From: Echinarachnius parma
Taxonomy: Eukaryota > Echinodermata > Echinoidea > Clypeasteroida > Echinarachniidae
NCBI GenBank assembly: GCA_037951105.1
Contig: JBAMJV010008838.1
Span: 1-64,000 of the forward strand
Length of the DNA stretch: 64,000 bases
Direction: 5' to 3'
Shown here: positions 1 to 11,839 of the stretch, one piece after another
Layout of the letters: each line of letters begins with the position of its first letter
Position numbering within the stretch: the stretch's first letter is position 1
Program-made: the position numbers and the translations under genes
Notes under the pieces: model-generated
Seen by the model: the letters and a program-made list of their open reading frames with translations, nothing else
What the model was told of the DNA's origin: nothing
Database searches by the model: none

Positions 1-289
1 TAGCCTCATGCTCCCTATGCGCCAAACCTCTGCGAGTAAGCCAATTGTATTCAAGCGTACGTTATATAGGACACAACATAAATATATTTGATCTGAATGT
101 GTTGGTGGAATATACTACTCAAGATAATCCTCTAATACAGAACCATGAGGCAATATTGGTGTCGTAACTGCTGGTCATTAATCGCATTGTTTATGAATTA
201 CACGACCCTTTGCAAAGTGCTCATAATATTTTTTCTACCACACAACCGTTAAAACCTATAATTTGTGTCGTTTGTTTTGCCTGGTGGTC

Positions 290-385
290 CCCTTTAACCC
301 TAAAAAGACTGGGGGGGGGGGGGGGGGGGGGGGGGGGCTGATTTAGCCCCCCCCCCCCCCCACCCCCCTCCTCCACGTTTTTCGC
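290..385. repeat. poly-G / poly-C hairpin repeat
   Basis: A run of about 27 G is followed after the short spacer ctgatttag by about 18 C, so the strand can fold into a long G:C hairpin. The same layout recurs at 1031-1075 and 41429-41482, which points to a dispersed element end rather than a random homopolymer. The exact run length is likely to be unreliable. Confidence 0.7.
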
Positions 386-760
386 GATTACTTCGCAACG
401 CTTAAATATTTTACGGTGCCACTTCAAATTTGCGCACACCGGGTCAACGATCCATGTGTTACGTAACATTTTGCGATCGCATGTCACAGAAAATTCGGCA
501 TGGTGAAAATACTTATTGTATTCTCATTTGCATAAAACAATACAATATATAGAGAATAATACAAAGAAAAACAAAGAAATGGATAAAAACAAAGAAAAAA
601 CATAGAAAACGGTATAACAAAATCAATTTTCATGATTATCCTGTTGTTTTATCAGAGATTGGGTCATTTTATATAATCTTAGCATGAATGCTGCACTAGG
701 AACACAATTTTGTTTGATAAGAATCACCAAATATAAAGAAAAATGCAAAAAATACGAAAA

Positions 761-1110
761 AAATACAATTTTCGCATAATTAATTAGCTCTAATTAGCAT
801 ATTATAATTAAAACAAACAAATTAACTATGCAAAATTTGGAGTCGATCGGAGTTTCGATTGCCGAGAAAACCCTCAAAAATACAATAAAATACAATTTTC
901 GCATAATTAATTAGCTCTAATTAGCATATTCTAATTAAATTTTGTTTTAAATACGCAGTATTGTAGACCTTATGGACATCTATTGTGATGCCAAATTTGG
1001 AGTCGATCGGAGCTCGGTTGCCGAGATCTTGGGGGGGGGGGGGCCTTTTAGCCCCCCCCCCCCCCCCCCCCCCCCAGTTTTTAAAGGTTCAAAATAGCCC
1101 AGTCTTTTTG
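761..1110. repeat. direct duplication with G/C-tract end
   Basis: Two diverged copies of one unit (about 761-876 and 887-1030) share cgcataattaattagctc and, further on, tttggagtcgatcggag and gttgccgaga. The second runs into a G-tract/C-tract hairpin (1031-1075). The downstream cccagtctttttggggtt is the reverse complement of the sequence just before the G tract at 312, so this is the same repeat family in the other orientation. No coding content is seen in 1-1441. Confidence 0.6.
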
Positions 1111-1441
1111 GGGTTAAGTATCAAATCGATTGGAGCATACCCTAGCTTTAGCCAAGCATCCTCATTCAAGCGGTCAAGCATTTCAAGGAAAACATTCATG
1201 CCAAGTACCAATTTACTTCACCTGGGTTGAGATATATAGTGTCTTGGTGCAGGACACAAATGCACGTCAATTTTACATAATGTAGGTGTAATGCACTACA
1301 AATGTATAAATACGAACATGATAATCAGCAGCGGATTCGACAATGCAAGTATAAATATTTTGTGAACAAAACGTCATACAGAGGCAATACAATTTTAATA
1401 ATACTATATACATTTAAAAAACCTAACGATTGTCTTTTCAG

Positions 1442-1591
1442 GTTGATCTCGGTTCTACCTACAAAGTCGTTGCCGTGGCAACCCAAGGAAATCCGGATTT
1501 TCACGATCGGGTGACGAGCTACAAGGTCGACTACAGCATGGATGGTGTAACATTTTCCACGATTCAAGACAGCACTGATGGGTCAGATGTG
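1442..1591 (+). CDS. Gene A: F5/8 type C (discoidin) domain, middle exon
   Basis: A 150-nt exon of 50 codons, phase 0 at both ends. The acceptor is tgtcttttcag, the donor is gtg/gtgggt. The product reads VDLGSTYKVVAVATQGNPDF..., followed by RVTSYKVDYSMDGVTFS. This is the core of the coagulation factor 5/8 type C (discoidin) domain, a beta-sandwich that typically binds phospholipid, glycan or protein ligands at the cell surface or in the matrix. The preceding exon, ending in the usual WLQ, must lie left of the window. The split WLQ/VDLG is the same one seen at the end of the exon at 51471-51619, which shows that genes A and B have related exon structures. Domain identification is confident; the gene's identity is not known. 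Confidence 0.93.
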
Positions 1592-1776
1592 GTGGGTGCT
1601 ATTCTATGTTTCATAGTTACATTTACTATTTTGTTACTATTTTGTGTTTTACTTTTTAAGGGCTTCAATGCTATACCCTCGACTTTGTCAATCTATTCCT
1701 TAAATCGTACCCTTGAATACTATAACATTTGACATGTTTGAATAAATTTTATTCATATTTTCATGATATTATGAAG

Positions 1777-1830
1777 ATTTGATGATGATGACGATGATAA
1801 TGGTAATACTGATAATAATGATAATGAAAA
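1777..1830. repeat. short GAT-rich microsatellite
   Basis: Imperfect GAT/AAT trinucleotide repeats in the intron after the first F5/8C exon. Its translation is only low-complexity Met/Ile. Confidence 0.6.
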
Positions 1831-1906
1831 GGATGGTGCCTTCTAATCTTGTAAATATAGCAAACGTTTCTACAAAAATCAATCTCTCATGTGCCTTTCC
1901 TAGACC

Positions 1907-2570
1907 AATAAGGGAGTTCGTAGTTAGCCCGTGGTGCAGTATGACGTCATCGGGTTTTCGGAAGATTGTACCAAAATTGAGGCTTTACGCGTACGTTTAC
2001 GGCACAGCCTGTGACGCACGCATTTAAAGTACGGAGCTCTATGCAGAATTTCCGCGTGCGTGCGTGAAGTATCCTTGTGTTTCGTTACGTTTGAAAGACC
2101 TGACCAAAAAGAAACTCTCCTAATCCTAAAATATATAAAATTTAATAAATATAACCATTCATTTTAATTTTCAAACTTGAAGCAGGCTAAATACATTTTT
2201 TTTAAATAAAAATCATATCTTTGCCCGTTTTCAACACTTAAAGAAAACAGTACACCAAAATCTACGTATGGGGCCTTTTCGATTTCAATAAAAGCCCCGA
2301 TACGAACATTGGCATTTTTGTTAAAATCCGAAAATAAATAGAAAAAATTAAATTAAAAAAATCAGTCTTATGTATATGAGATGTCCATTATGATTAATTC
2401 AGAAAACAGTCATGACTTCGAGCCAAATTTCCCGTGAAAGCACGTTTCAAATGTGACAATAATTGCACTAAGGTCTATGTGACAACGGGCGATATCGATG
2501 TTTTTGGTACAGTGAATTTTCGTCTCAGAAATTGGCGCATGCGCAGTTTGTAACTACGAACTCCCTTATT
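1907..2570. mobile_element. MITE-like element with 20-bp perfect TIRs
   Basis: The left end AATAAGGGAGTTCGTAGTTA is exactly reverse-complemented at 2551-2570. About 665 bp separate the outer ends and no transposase reading frame lies between. It sits in the gene A intron between the two F5/8C exons. This is consistent with a non-autonomous DNA transposon; the superfamily cannot be assigned. Confidence 0.7.
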
Positions 2571-3054
2571 ATTGAGTTATTTGAGTTCCGATAAAGGAGA
2601 TCTCCGAAACGGGGTATATTCAGCGTACGGACGCGGGATTCATAGCTCAGCGCACTGAAAGTCGGCATACACTATGCACACGCAAGAACCACAACGCTTT
2701 CGACTCTACTAAGTGCGGTATAGCGAAAGTTCAATGAACCGAGGTGCTCGGGTTAATACTTATTTGGCGGGGCAAAGACTGTGTTTATCTCAATCTAGGG
2801 TCTGATTTTAAAAGAATGACCGTTCCAAATTAGAATTTACCGTGCCGTTTTCAAGAAATTGAAGGAAATATACAGATACCAACATGCGTAAGTCAGTTTG
2901 AAACGACTGGTAGACTCCGCTCTATATAGTCTCCCCTGTAAAGGCATGCCCGATCATATATATTATATAGCCAACACGATTAACAGACACACTGGGAGTA
3001 GATCAGGCGAATGGACGAAGGCGAAACATTTACGTTACACACCATGTACACAAA

Positions 3055-3330
3055 TATAATATATTCCATTTCGTAATTTCGTCTATCAACGGTTTCAGAA
3101 CGGAACTTAAATCCCGTTAAATGGAGTCACATCACGAATTAGACATAACGATACGTAAAACTAATAGGTGTAGACCTAGGGGACACACATCTAGTCGGAG
3201 CGGTTAGTTTGCTCGCTCAAGTGGCTGAAATATGACACCTGCGTCTCGCGAGCGAACGTTATCGCCGTTTTGGGAGAAAGCTATTATCTTCTTAATCGGA
3301 ACTTTTCCCCCAGTGATTACATGTCTTTGA
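3055..3330. repeat. dispersed repeat shared with 55.1-56.0 kb
   Basis: Blocks such as atttcgtctatcaacg, aaatggagtcacatcacgaa and agtttgctcgctcaagtgg recur in the same order and orientation between 55090 and 56035. There they lie inside a TIR element, so this copy is probably a fragment of the same family. The rest of the intron (2571-3493) shows no exon. Confidence 0.65.
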
Positions 3331-3493
3331 CATTGCTCCATCTTACCCTCACGCTTTGTATGCCTCCGTTTTTGTTATCGACCATGACAGACGTTGGCTC
3401 CCTTTATATAAACGAGCTAATGGTTTTGTTGTGTTAGATTGTCATGTTTGCATTCAATTTAGATTATGTGTTATTTTGGCCATCTCTTTTTAG

Positions 3494-3650
3494 GTCTTCT
3501 CAGGCAATTCTGATAAAAATACCGTGGTATTGAATGCCTTCCCCACCTCGCTAGTGTGCCGCTTCGTGCGTGTGCGCCCTGTTACCTGGAGCGGTTACAT
3601 CAGCATGAGGATGGAGCTTTACGGACATGGCCCCCTGGAAGTTAATGAAG
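3494..3650 (+). CDS. Gene A: F5/8 type C domain, C-terminal exon
   Basis: A 157-nt exon entering in phase 0 (tcttttttag) and leaving in phase 1 (gaag/gtaatg). It reads VFSGNSDKNTVVLNAFP, then CRFVRVRPVTWSGYISMRME, then LYGHGPLEVNEG. This directly continues the exon ending at 1591 and gives the hallmark FxGNxDxxT...RFVRVxPxxWxG...MRxELYG end of F5/8C domains. Usually ELYG is followed by the Cys that closes the terminal disulfide; here it is His (ELYGHG). A 19-bp perfect inverted repeat begins 8 bp after the donor. Confidence 0.94.
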
Positions 3651-3658
3651 GTAATGAC

Positions 3659-3757
3659 TTTTCCAAAGTTGTATAAACCACAACGCATTTAAATACGGCA
3701 TTAATGATGATATTGTTCGTCTCTTAACATATCTGTGATTTATACAACTTTGGAAAA
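3659..3757. repeat. 19-bp perfect inverted repeat next to a donor site
   Basis: ttttccaaagttgtataaa at 3659-3677 is exactly reverse-complemented at 3739-3757. In the transcript this would form a stem with a 61-nt loop just inside the intron. A regulatory role is only a possibility; it may equally be a small transposon footprint. Confidence 0.6.
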
Positions 3758-3770
3758 TTCCTCAAGAAGT

Positions 3771-5260
3771 TAAAGGGGTAGTTCAGTTAGTAAAGAGGGC
3801 GCTGCACAAAATAATTTTTTCTGTGAGATAATAAAATTGAGTGTAAAATTTTAAAGAGCATACAATTTTAGTGACATAATACACTTTTTTTTGCTCAGTA
3901 TCGGTTAAAAAACGGCTAAAATATCAATAAATATATGGTCATGCTTCATGAACTCGCCTCTAAATAGGGTGGCGCCATATTACATGTTGGGGTTTTGTGA
4001 TATCAATTATTATTTTTTTTTCAAAACCATTCTTAACAAATCTGGTATCATCTTAAAGAGCAATAATATTGCTACCTGTCTACAGAGTTTTAAATGTATA
4101 CCTCTTTCCAAAGTGGAGATACAACTATGTGGAGCAAGAGGGCCGCACAGGAAGTGGAGCCCCTGTGCAAAGTTTATGGTGAAATGCCACTCAAAGCGCA
4201 TTTTTTTCTAAAAAATTAATAACTTTGTAAAAACTAGATGTATAGCTGCAATGTATGGTATCAAATGAAAGCTTAGATATTGAACTATATAATGTTTAAT
4301 AATTGAAAAGTGTTAACTGACACTTTGCTTTTAAACTAAATCAACACAATAGGCAATTCGGGGTTTTGGGGCACAATCTGGACTAAAACATTTTGTGATT
4401 TTTTTTTTGTGGTAAAAACGTTAATTTCTTCACAAAAACTTGGCGTAATACTACAAATTTGGTATCATATTAAATCTTACTTATTAAACCTTATTATTTC
4501 ACAATACATTACATGCTCTCTATATTATAATCTTTTAGTGACTCTTACATAATAAAAAATGATTGATTATTGTTTGTTATTTTTTTTCATTAAGTATGAT
4601 TGAAAATATCTCACATAAAATAATCATGAGCCCCACATAATTATGTTATTGCCGTAAAGGTTTAAGTGTACTCTGCATAAAAGCATTATCATTAGTTGTC
4701 TAGAGCTACCTTAGGACAAATTATCGTGGAAAATATTGACCTCTATAACTTGAAACAAAATTTCACATGTTGTTAATGAAAAAAAAAATGTATACACCTA
4801 GTGTTATTTTAAAGTGTATATTTAGATTCCTTTTGAATTTCCTTTCCTTTCATCGTTTTGATAGGATAGGAGGAGTTATTAAGAAAATATTTGCTCTCAA
4901 CGGTAACATTGTTCCGTAGAAGCCCAAGTCGGCATGTAACGCAAAAGGAGGCGACATCACGATGCAAGACCTTATCAAATCGGAATAAATCTGGGGCCCA
5001 GATTTACATATTTATTCGATGATTTTTTTGTTTAAAAATAATTGTTTGAATAAGAAAAAATGCTTACTCTTTTTCAAACATTTTCAAAGAAGGTTTGTTG
5101 ATGATCTTTATCTTATATGTAATCATTATTGCAACAAAACATCACAGGCATGATTTTGTGTGAAACAATGGTTGAAACCAATGCTTTTTAGAAAAGCCAA
5201 TTTGTGTTTTAATGGCTCTTTTTGAATGATAACAGGCACTTGTCAAACTCGGTATTATCT
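3771..5260 (-). mobile_element. AAAGGGGTAG-type repeat element, interrupted copy
   Basis: The left end (aaaggggtagttcagt, agagggcgctgcac) matches the reverse complement of the right ends at 15727 and 22434. The inner part at 4970-5230 (catcgaat, caaaacatcac, ggttgaaaccaatgctttt in reverse) matches 15360-15540. About 1 kb between 3940 and 4970 is foreign to the other copies, so this copy is split by an insertion. No coding sequence is recognised. Confidence 0.6.
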
Positions 5261-5492
5261 AACTATGACAAATATAGGTTCTTTCGTCATACAAATAAAA
5301 ACCAGTTCATAACTTATGTATAAACCAAGGAGTTATGAGTTAACTCATACATCCTTGGTATAACGCGAAAAAAACACGACTGAACGCGACTGAACATATG
5401 CTACGTACACATGTGTACGCAAAATATGTAACAATCATGGGTACACCTCGTCAGAATCATAACAGTTTATTTCAAAATTATTTTCTCTTCAG

Positions 5493-5658
5493 GTGAATGA
5501 TGGAGATATCTCTACCGGACGGTAGCCTCCTTGCCGAGTTGTGCGACTCACTCATTCCAGGCCCTGTCACGTCAACCGGGAATGAGATGACCCTGTCCTT
5601 CATCACCGATAGTCGCCTGTCTCGTCCGGGATTCAGCGCATATTATGTAATACAGTGA
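5493..5658 (+). pseudogene. Gene A: probable terminal exon carrying a CUB-domain relic
   Basis: A good acceptor (ttttctcttcag) ends at 5492. Entering in phase 1, as the previous exon demands, the frame reads Gly-Glu then TGA (5498-5500), which would end gene A a few residues after its F5/8C domain. A different frame (5497-5658) spells the C-terminal half of a CUB domain. It reads VSLP-like EISLPDGSLLAELCDSLIPG and then TGNEMTLSFITDSRLSRPGF, and closes with SAYY before GTAATA and a TGA. That frame would need incoming phase 2 and then meets TGA (5494-5496), so the CUB half is not translatable from the upstream exon. Its N-terminal half was not found between 3650 and 5490. Either the exon is now 3' UTR, or I have missed an alternative exon. 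An AATAAA lies at 5783-5788. Confidence 0.6.
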
Positions 5659-5846
5659 GATAGCTGCCAGCTGTTCTTTCTTGGGGGGGGGGGGGGGGCT
5701 TATTAACAAGACCGATCGCAATTAAAACCAATAATGTAGTTGACCTTTCTGATTTGTTCAATTTATTATTTTGTTTTGTATTAATAAATTGTATTGCATG
5801 TGTTATTTTTTATGTTTTTATTTTTATGTTATCTTAACTTCAACAG

Positions 5847-6052
5847 GCACTAAATCCACTTTTCCAAATTTAGAATAAAGTCGGTTTCTTTGTCAAACTG
5901 TGTACACATACCTATGGGACTGTGAAAACGGAACGTTTCATATTCTGATTTCGGCTGTGTATATAATTTGTTCTATATGTTGGATTCTAGATAGCTACGT
6001 AGCTAATATCGCTGACTCAATTTTTATGGAAAGTGGATTTAGCGCCCTATGG
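5847..6052. mobile_element. short MITE, TIR AGGCRCTAAATCCACTT
   Basis: ggcactaaatccacttttcc at the left is mirrored by ggaaagtggatttagcgccc at the right, about 205 bp apart. The same TIR pair is found near 6815-6982, 8326-8554 and 24757-24845, so this is a small dispersed family with no coding capacity. Confidence 0.7.
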
Positions 6053-6269
6053 AACTAAGCTATTCAATTGTTTTAATTGTTTTATTTATTTATTTTTTAT
6101 TTATGATTTATGTTTTTTTATTTTTTTATTATTGATAATATTATTTTTATTTTTCAATTTGTTTGATTTGATTTTGTTTTATTATATTTTGTTTTATTTG
6201 TATCTATTATAACCATTTATTTATTATTTATTCATTTATTTATTTATTTTTTTTTTTGGGGGGGGGGGG

Positions 6270-7575
6270 TCATTGGAGTTCACAACAAGAGTCACTATGT
6301 ATGTTTCATGTTGGATTTATGTGTCCCCTCCAACAACAAAAAAATAGAATAATAAAAAGCGAAAAATAAATAGTGTTAGCAAATGTACTACCTTATCGGG
6401 CTTTTGTCCTAAATTTATAGATTTGCTTTCGTATAGTGAACCTTTCTTGGCCTAATTCCTAATTCCTAAATTCACGGCAATAAAGCTACATGCTTTAAAT
6501 TATAAAAAATTGCATGTTGCGTGTTCCATTTAGCATGTTCATCAAGTAAATATAAGCACTTCTTGTTGCATTCAAATTAGAAGTCTATTAAATCAATTGC
6601 ACAAGCAAATTTGGCCGACAAATGTTTTGGAAAAATGTATAATTTTGGAGAAGAAAACTATTTTCAAAATGCGCAATATATATATAGAGAAAGAATCAAT
6701 GAAATGTAATGTACACATAATGATTTCGTTCACCAGTTTACGAAATTGACCATGTAATTATGCGTCGTGTGTTTTGTGCAATTGTAAAACAAACGAGGCG
6801 CTTATTTCCAAAAGGCGCCAAATCCACTTTCAAAATAAATTCAAAGTACGAAGCTACATGTATCTACATATTCACATTATAGGGAAAAACAGACAATACC
6901 TATTGAAATATGGCACATTTCAATATTCCTATAGGTGTGTGAACAAAGTTGGACAACGAGTCCTGTGTTGTGGATTTTGCGCCTTTCGAATTAGGATCTT
7001 CAAATAGAGGTCCTGTGGTAGACAATGTATTCTATTATATATTTGCATAGTAAATTTAAGTATGTACGTGTTTTACGACCTCTGTATGCTTGTAAATAAG
7101 TGCTTGCTTGTAAGTGCTACCTGCCATGCCTCCTAGGCTGACATCTCTGTATAGTTATATGAAAGTTGAAATGATTAAACAAAATAACTACATGACTATA
7201 TATACACCATACTTTGTTGTAACATCCAATAACCGATGCGTAAGTTATGACTGCTGGTTTGTAAACGTATCTTACAAGTAGTACAATTATATTTTACCAG
7301 GACCATTAATTGACTCAATTAATGGTCCTGGTAAAATATAATTGTATGTTAGCTTGTAATCATAATTGTTTTAAGTAATATGTGAGTAGTTGAATGTCCT
7401 TTAATTCATTACATTTATGTTTTGTAATAATTGTAAGTTTGTATTTGCTCTTTGCAATGCCTGTATACTTTTGTATTCTGTACTACCAGACATGTCAAAT
7501 AATGAAAAACAAAAAGTTATCAAATTTTATAAAATTCTCAGAATTTGACGTTCTGGGGGAGTGGCGGAGCCTGCA
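6270..7575. repeat. 1.4-kb tandem duplication, copy 1
   Basis: From cattggagtt...tatgtatgtttcatgtt to aaaacaaaaagtta...ttctcagaatttgac the unit repeats at 7715-9150 with moderate divergence. It contains a nested AGGCGCTAAATCCACTT MITE (about 6815-6982). Short open frames inside it are not conserved between the two copies, so I do not call genes. Confidence 0.75.
7282..7346. repeat. 65-bp perfect palindrome
   Basis: Two 32-nt arms (tacaattatattttaccagg... and its exact complement) are separated by a single C at 7314. The second tandem copy has only the left arm (about 8837-8867), so the palindrome arose in copy 1 after duplication or was resolved in copy 2. Confidence 0.9.
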
Positions 7576-7714
7576 TATCTACTAGCACATTTAGTGGTGT
7601 ATGTGTGTGTGTGTGCGCGCGCACGTGGAGAGGGGGTGGGGGTTGCTGATGCCCCTTACAACCAAATCCTACGCTACCAATACCAATATATTTGTTTTGT
7701 TTCTGGAGGTTTAC

Positions 7715-9150
7715 AATAGTGGTCCTTGGAGTTAACTATTTGAGTCATTATGTATGTTTCATGTTTGGTGTATGTGTACACTCCACCAAAAAGAAATTTT
7801 AAAAATAAAAAGTAAAACAAATTATGCTAGCATATGTACTACCTTATTGTGTTTTTTGTCCTAAATTTGTAGATCTGCTGTCGTGTAGTACATCTTTTCT
7901 TGGCCAAATTTCTAAACTTAATGATCGGTTCATTTAAATTCACGACAATTAAGCTACATGCTTTAAATATTGTAAATATTGCATTCCGCGTGTTCCTCTT
8001 AGCACGTAAATCAAGTGAGTATAAGCGCTTTTTGTTGCTTTCAATTTAACAAGTCTATCATCATATACACAAGCATTTAAGTTGGCCGACAAAAGTTTTG
8101 GAAAAATTATATTTTCGAGAAGAAAAGCATTTTCAAATAGAATTCGAAATTTATATTATTGAATGTTCAAGTTGAGTATAGAATTAGGGAAAGAATTAAT
8201 TTAATGTAATATACACATAATGATTTCGTTCATCAGTTTACGAAATTGACCATGTACTTATGCGTCGTGAATTTGTTAGTCGTGTATTTTGTGCATTTGT
8301 AAAAACAAACGAAGCGCGTATTTCCAAAAGGCGCTAAATCCACTATCCAAACAAATTGAGTTAATCATGTTAATGCGTTAATAAGTTACGAAGCTATCTA
8401 CACATTCACATTATAGACAACAAAACATTAAAATACAACACGTTTCATTTCAATATTCCCATAGGACCTGGTGTGTGTACAAAGTTGGACAATGAATCCT
8501 GTTCTTTTTCAAAATTGAAAAAAGTGGTTTTAGCGCCTTTTGGAATTTAGCTATTTAAATCGAGGTTACTGTGGTAGACAATTGCTTTTTATTATATATT
8601 TGCATTTTACATTACAGTATGTTCGTGTGCTACGACCTCTGTATGCTTGTAAATATTGCTTGCTCGTAAATTTCACCTGTCGGACAGTCATCTCTGTATA
8701 TATATATTAAAATATAAGTAGAAAGAAATAAACAAAATAACTACATGACTATAGTATAGGCACCATCCGTTGTTGTCACATGCAATAACAATTGCGTAAG
8801 TTATGACTGCTGGTTTGTAATCGTATCTTACAAGTACTACAATTATATTTTACCAGGACCATACTATTCATGTAATCATTGATACAGTCAAAGTCGGTTT
8901 GTTTTTAATGTAAATTTATGTGTCGTTTATTTGAATATACTAGCTTGTAATCATACATTGTTTTTTATGTAATATGTGAATAGTCGAATGTCCTTTGATT
9001 CATTACATTTATGTTTTGTAATATTGTAAGTTTGTATTTGCTCTTTGTAAAGCCTGTATACTTAAGAATTCTGTACTAATAGACATGCCAAATAATGAAA
9101 AACAAAAAGTTAATCAAATGTTATTAAATTCTCAGAATTTGACATTATAG
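7715..9150. repeat. 1.4-kb tandem duplication, copy 2
   Basis: Colinear with 6270-7575, including a nested AGGCGCTAAATCCACTT MITE at about 8326-8554 (right end gtggttttagcgcctttt). The next 800 bp (9151-9950) hold nothing recognisable. Confidence 0.75.
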
Positions 9151-9953
9151 CACCATACAAAGGGATGGCGTCGCTCAACTGACGTAACATATCAAATTAT
9201 CTGCGTACTTTGTCGCATAGCTCAAGTCATGTTATCCATATAAATGATACACATTCATATTATAACTGAAATTATTGCATTGATTTCGACATGATACTTG
9301 TTCGTCATACATGTACTCGTATGGCAAGGAATAGAACATCACCAAATTCAATCAAATATAAGTGCGATGCCAATATGTATGTCATCAGCTAAAACACTAT
9401 AGGTATATACACACGCTTGGAACAGTTTACTGCAATTTTCTGTGAGGTATTATACGTGTGAATATGTTGTATTCATGTTTAGTTCATTTTATTACGCGCA
9501 ATTTCCATTAACAGCAAAAACAAAAATAGATAATCTGACATTGGTGTCAGTCAATGATCATTCAGAAACTAATTACATTCTATGTTATTAGTTTACCCTT
9601 GAAACAGTCAAAACTATACGTGTTTACTATGATACAACTTAATGTATAACTACATGTTTGCATTTAACTATGTAAGAATTGAATAAGACATTAAACTAGT
9701 ATAAACGTTAGAAGTGCATTTCACTTAATAGGAACATACAAATACAAATTAACATAAACGTTAGAAGTGACAACCGTGCATGGGGAAGAGGGCGCATTGT
9801 ACTCTCTGGGCTCGATCGGGTTATTTTACTCATTAGACAAAACAAAAGCCGCAATGATTTGGTACAAAATCGTATCATATACCGTGTGTCATAAGTATTG
9901 ACGCCCCCGGAGCTTTACATTTCACATATCAAGTGGAAGAAGGGGTACTTTAT

Positions 9954-10428
9954 TAAAGGGGAGCTAGACTGCCAAGCCACTTTTCCTCACGGTTCCTGAA
10001 AAGTGCACACTTTCTGTCTCTTCTTGTTGTATATTTTTGGTAACACATAATATGAAATGTATCCATGTTTGTGAGACCCATAACATCTGTTTTGACTGAC
10101 CACTGGAGGTTGCCATGTTTTCCAACGTAACGCATGATCGCCATCTGAACATGCACTAACCAAAGCTGGTAAGGTTAGCACTAGTGTTGAGTCTGCTGCT
10201 ATGTCGGTGGTGACGTAACTCGCTTTTGCTTGTGCACGTTTGGGTGACGTTTTATGCAATATCGTTGGAAAAGCATCCTCCAGTGGTCAGTCAACACAGC
10301 TGTTAAATAAAAGTCGTCTAAAAAAACATATATTACTTCCATTATAGTGATATCTATATGACATATATGACTCGGAAGTAGCATGAATTATGAACGTATA
10401 CGTAACCGTGAGCTATGGACCCCTTTAA
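9954..10428. mobile_element. MITE-like element with AAAGGGG/CCCCTTT ends
   Basis: ttaaaggggagcta at 9953 faces gctatggacccctttaa at 10412-10428. The open frames inside have no recognisable domain. From 10429 to 11070 only AT-rich sequence is seen. Confidence 0.5.
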
Positions 10429-11072
10429 GCTTTAATTTACTATACCACTTTTCAACAAGTTTGTATAGGTAGAGCTACAGTGTTGTGTATGCCTTGGGGA
10501 GAACATCAACAGTGTCGAACCTCGAAAGTCTACATAAATTACAATATGTATGAAAGGGAAGTGTTACAGATCTAGTCATCGCAAAGATACCACGAGGATG
10601 ACAACTTAGGCAGAGCCTATGCCAGAACTTGTATTGGGAGCCTCAACTATACAATTGCATTGATAAAATCAATCAAATGTGCGTATTGTGGCAAATTTTG
10701 CATAGGGCTGACACTACTTATAGTACACGTTACATAATCAATCATGAAATTAAATCAAATAATTATGCGCATAAGTTCATGTTTGTCGTAGACAGTTGAT
10801 GGAGTGTGGTTTGCTGTGCAATAAACGTAATCTATCCACTATTAGAAAACAAATTGTCTCGGCTCATGTTATTTGTGTTGGATTTGACAAAACGAGTGCA
10901 TCGAGTAATTAGTGATGATATGAATTTATGGTAGTTTTACGTAACAAATAAGTAGTGATGATATGAATTTATAATACTTTTAAATTAAAAAAAAGCATAA
11001 TAGTTATGTGAATAAGCGACACTAACAATACAGTTAAATGAAATATGCGACAGTAATTTGGAAGGAACCACA

Positions 11073-11413
11073 TGTTATTATCATTATCGTCATCACCAAC
11101 AGTGCTCAGCGTCGTTATCTTCATCATTATCATCATCATTATGATCATCAACATCACCATCAGCAGCGTCGTTATCATCATAATTATCATCAACATTATC
11201 ATCACCATCATCCTCACCATCCTTATCACCATCATCATCATAATCTTCCTCATTATAATCATCATCGTCATCATTACTATCATCATCATTATCACATCAC
11301 CACAATCATCGTCATCGTCATTATCGACACCAGCATCATCACCATCATCATTTTCCTCACCATCACCATCATCACCATCATCACCATCGCCATCATCACC
11401 ATCATCAGGCAAC
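11073..11413. repeat. ATC/ATT compound microsatellite
   Basis: About 340 bp of imperfect cat/cac/att triplets. It stays open in several frames on both strands (His-rich, Ile-rich, Asp/Met-rich), which is a by-product of the triplet repeat. The flanks carry short direct repeats (aagttattataagg twice at 11430-11462). Confidence 0.95.
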
Positions 11414-11839
11414 GTCCCATTAGATAAATAAGTTATTATAAGGATAAATAAGTTATTATAAGGTGTAAGTTTACTCGTTTATCATGCTCAGGTAAAGGTT
11501 TAAGTTTGCATTCCTATTTCTAGTCCTTTTTGTAGTTACGAATTTGTTATACTAGTCATGAGTCCGAACTATTATTTGAGGGGTACAAAATTATACAATG
11601 ATTGCTGTATAATGGATTCCTCTTTTTCCTTTATTTCCTTAATTTTGTAAATTAATCAAAATGATATGTTTAACTATTGTGTTGGAAACGAAAATAAATT
11701 TACAAATTTTAATAATTATAATAAGGTTAAAGGTTGGAATACGGGTTATGGTTAGGTTTTGGGTTTAGGGGTCGAATTTCGAGTTGGGGGAAATGGAAGT
11801 TTAAGGCATCAGGAAGTAGGCAAAATGAGTCCAACTGAG

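Noticed and set aside
11038-11431. Long His-, Ile- and Asp/Met-rich frames on both strands.
   Set aside because: All derive from the ATC/ATT microsatellite.
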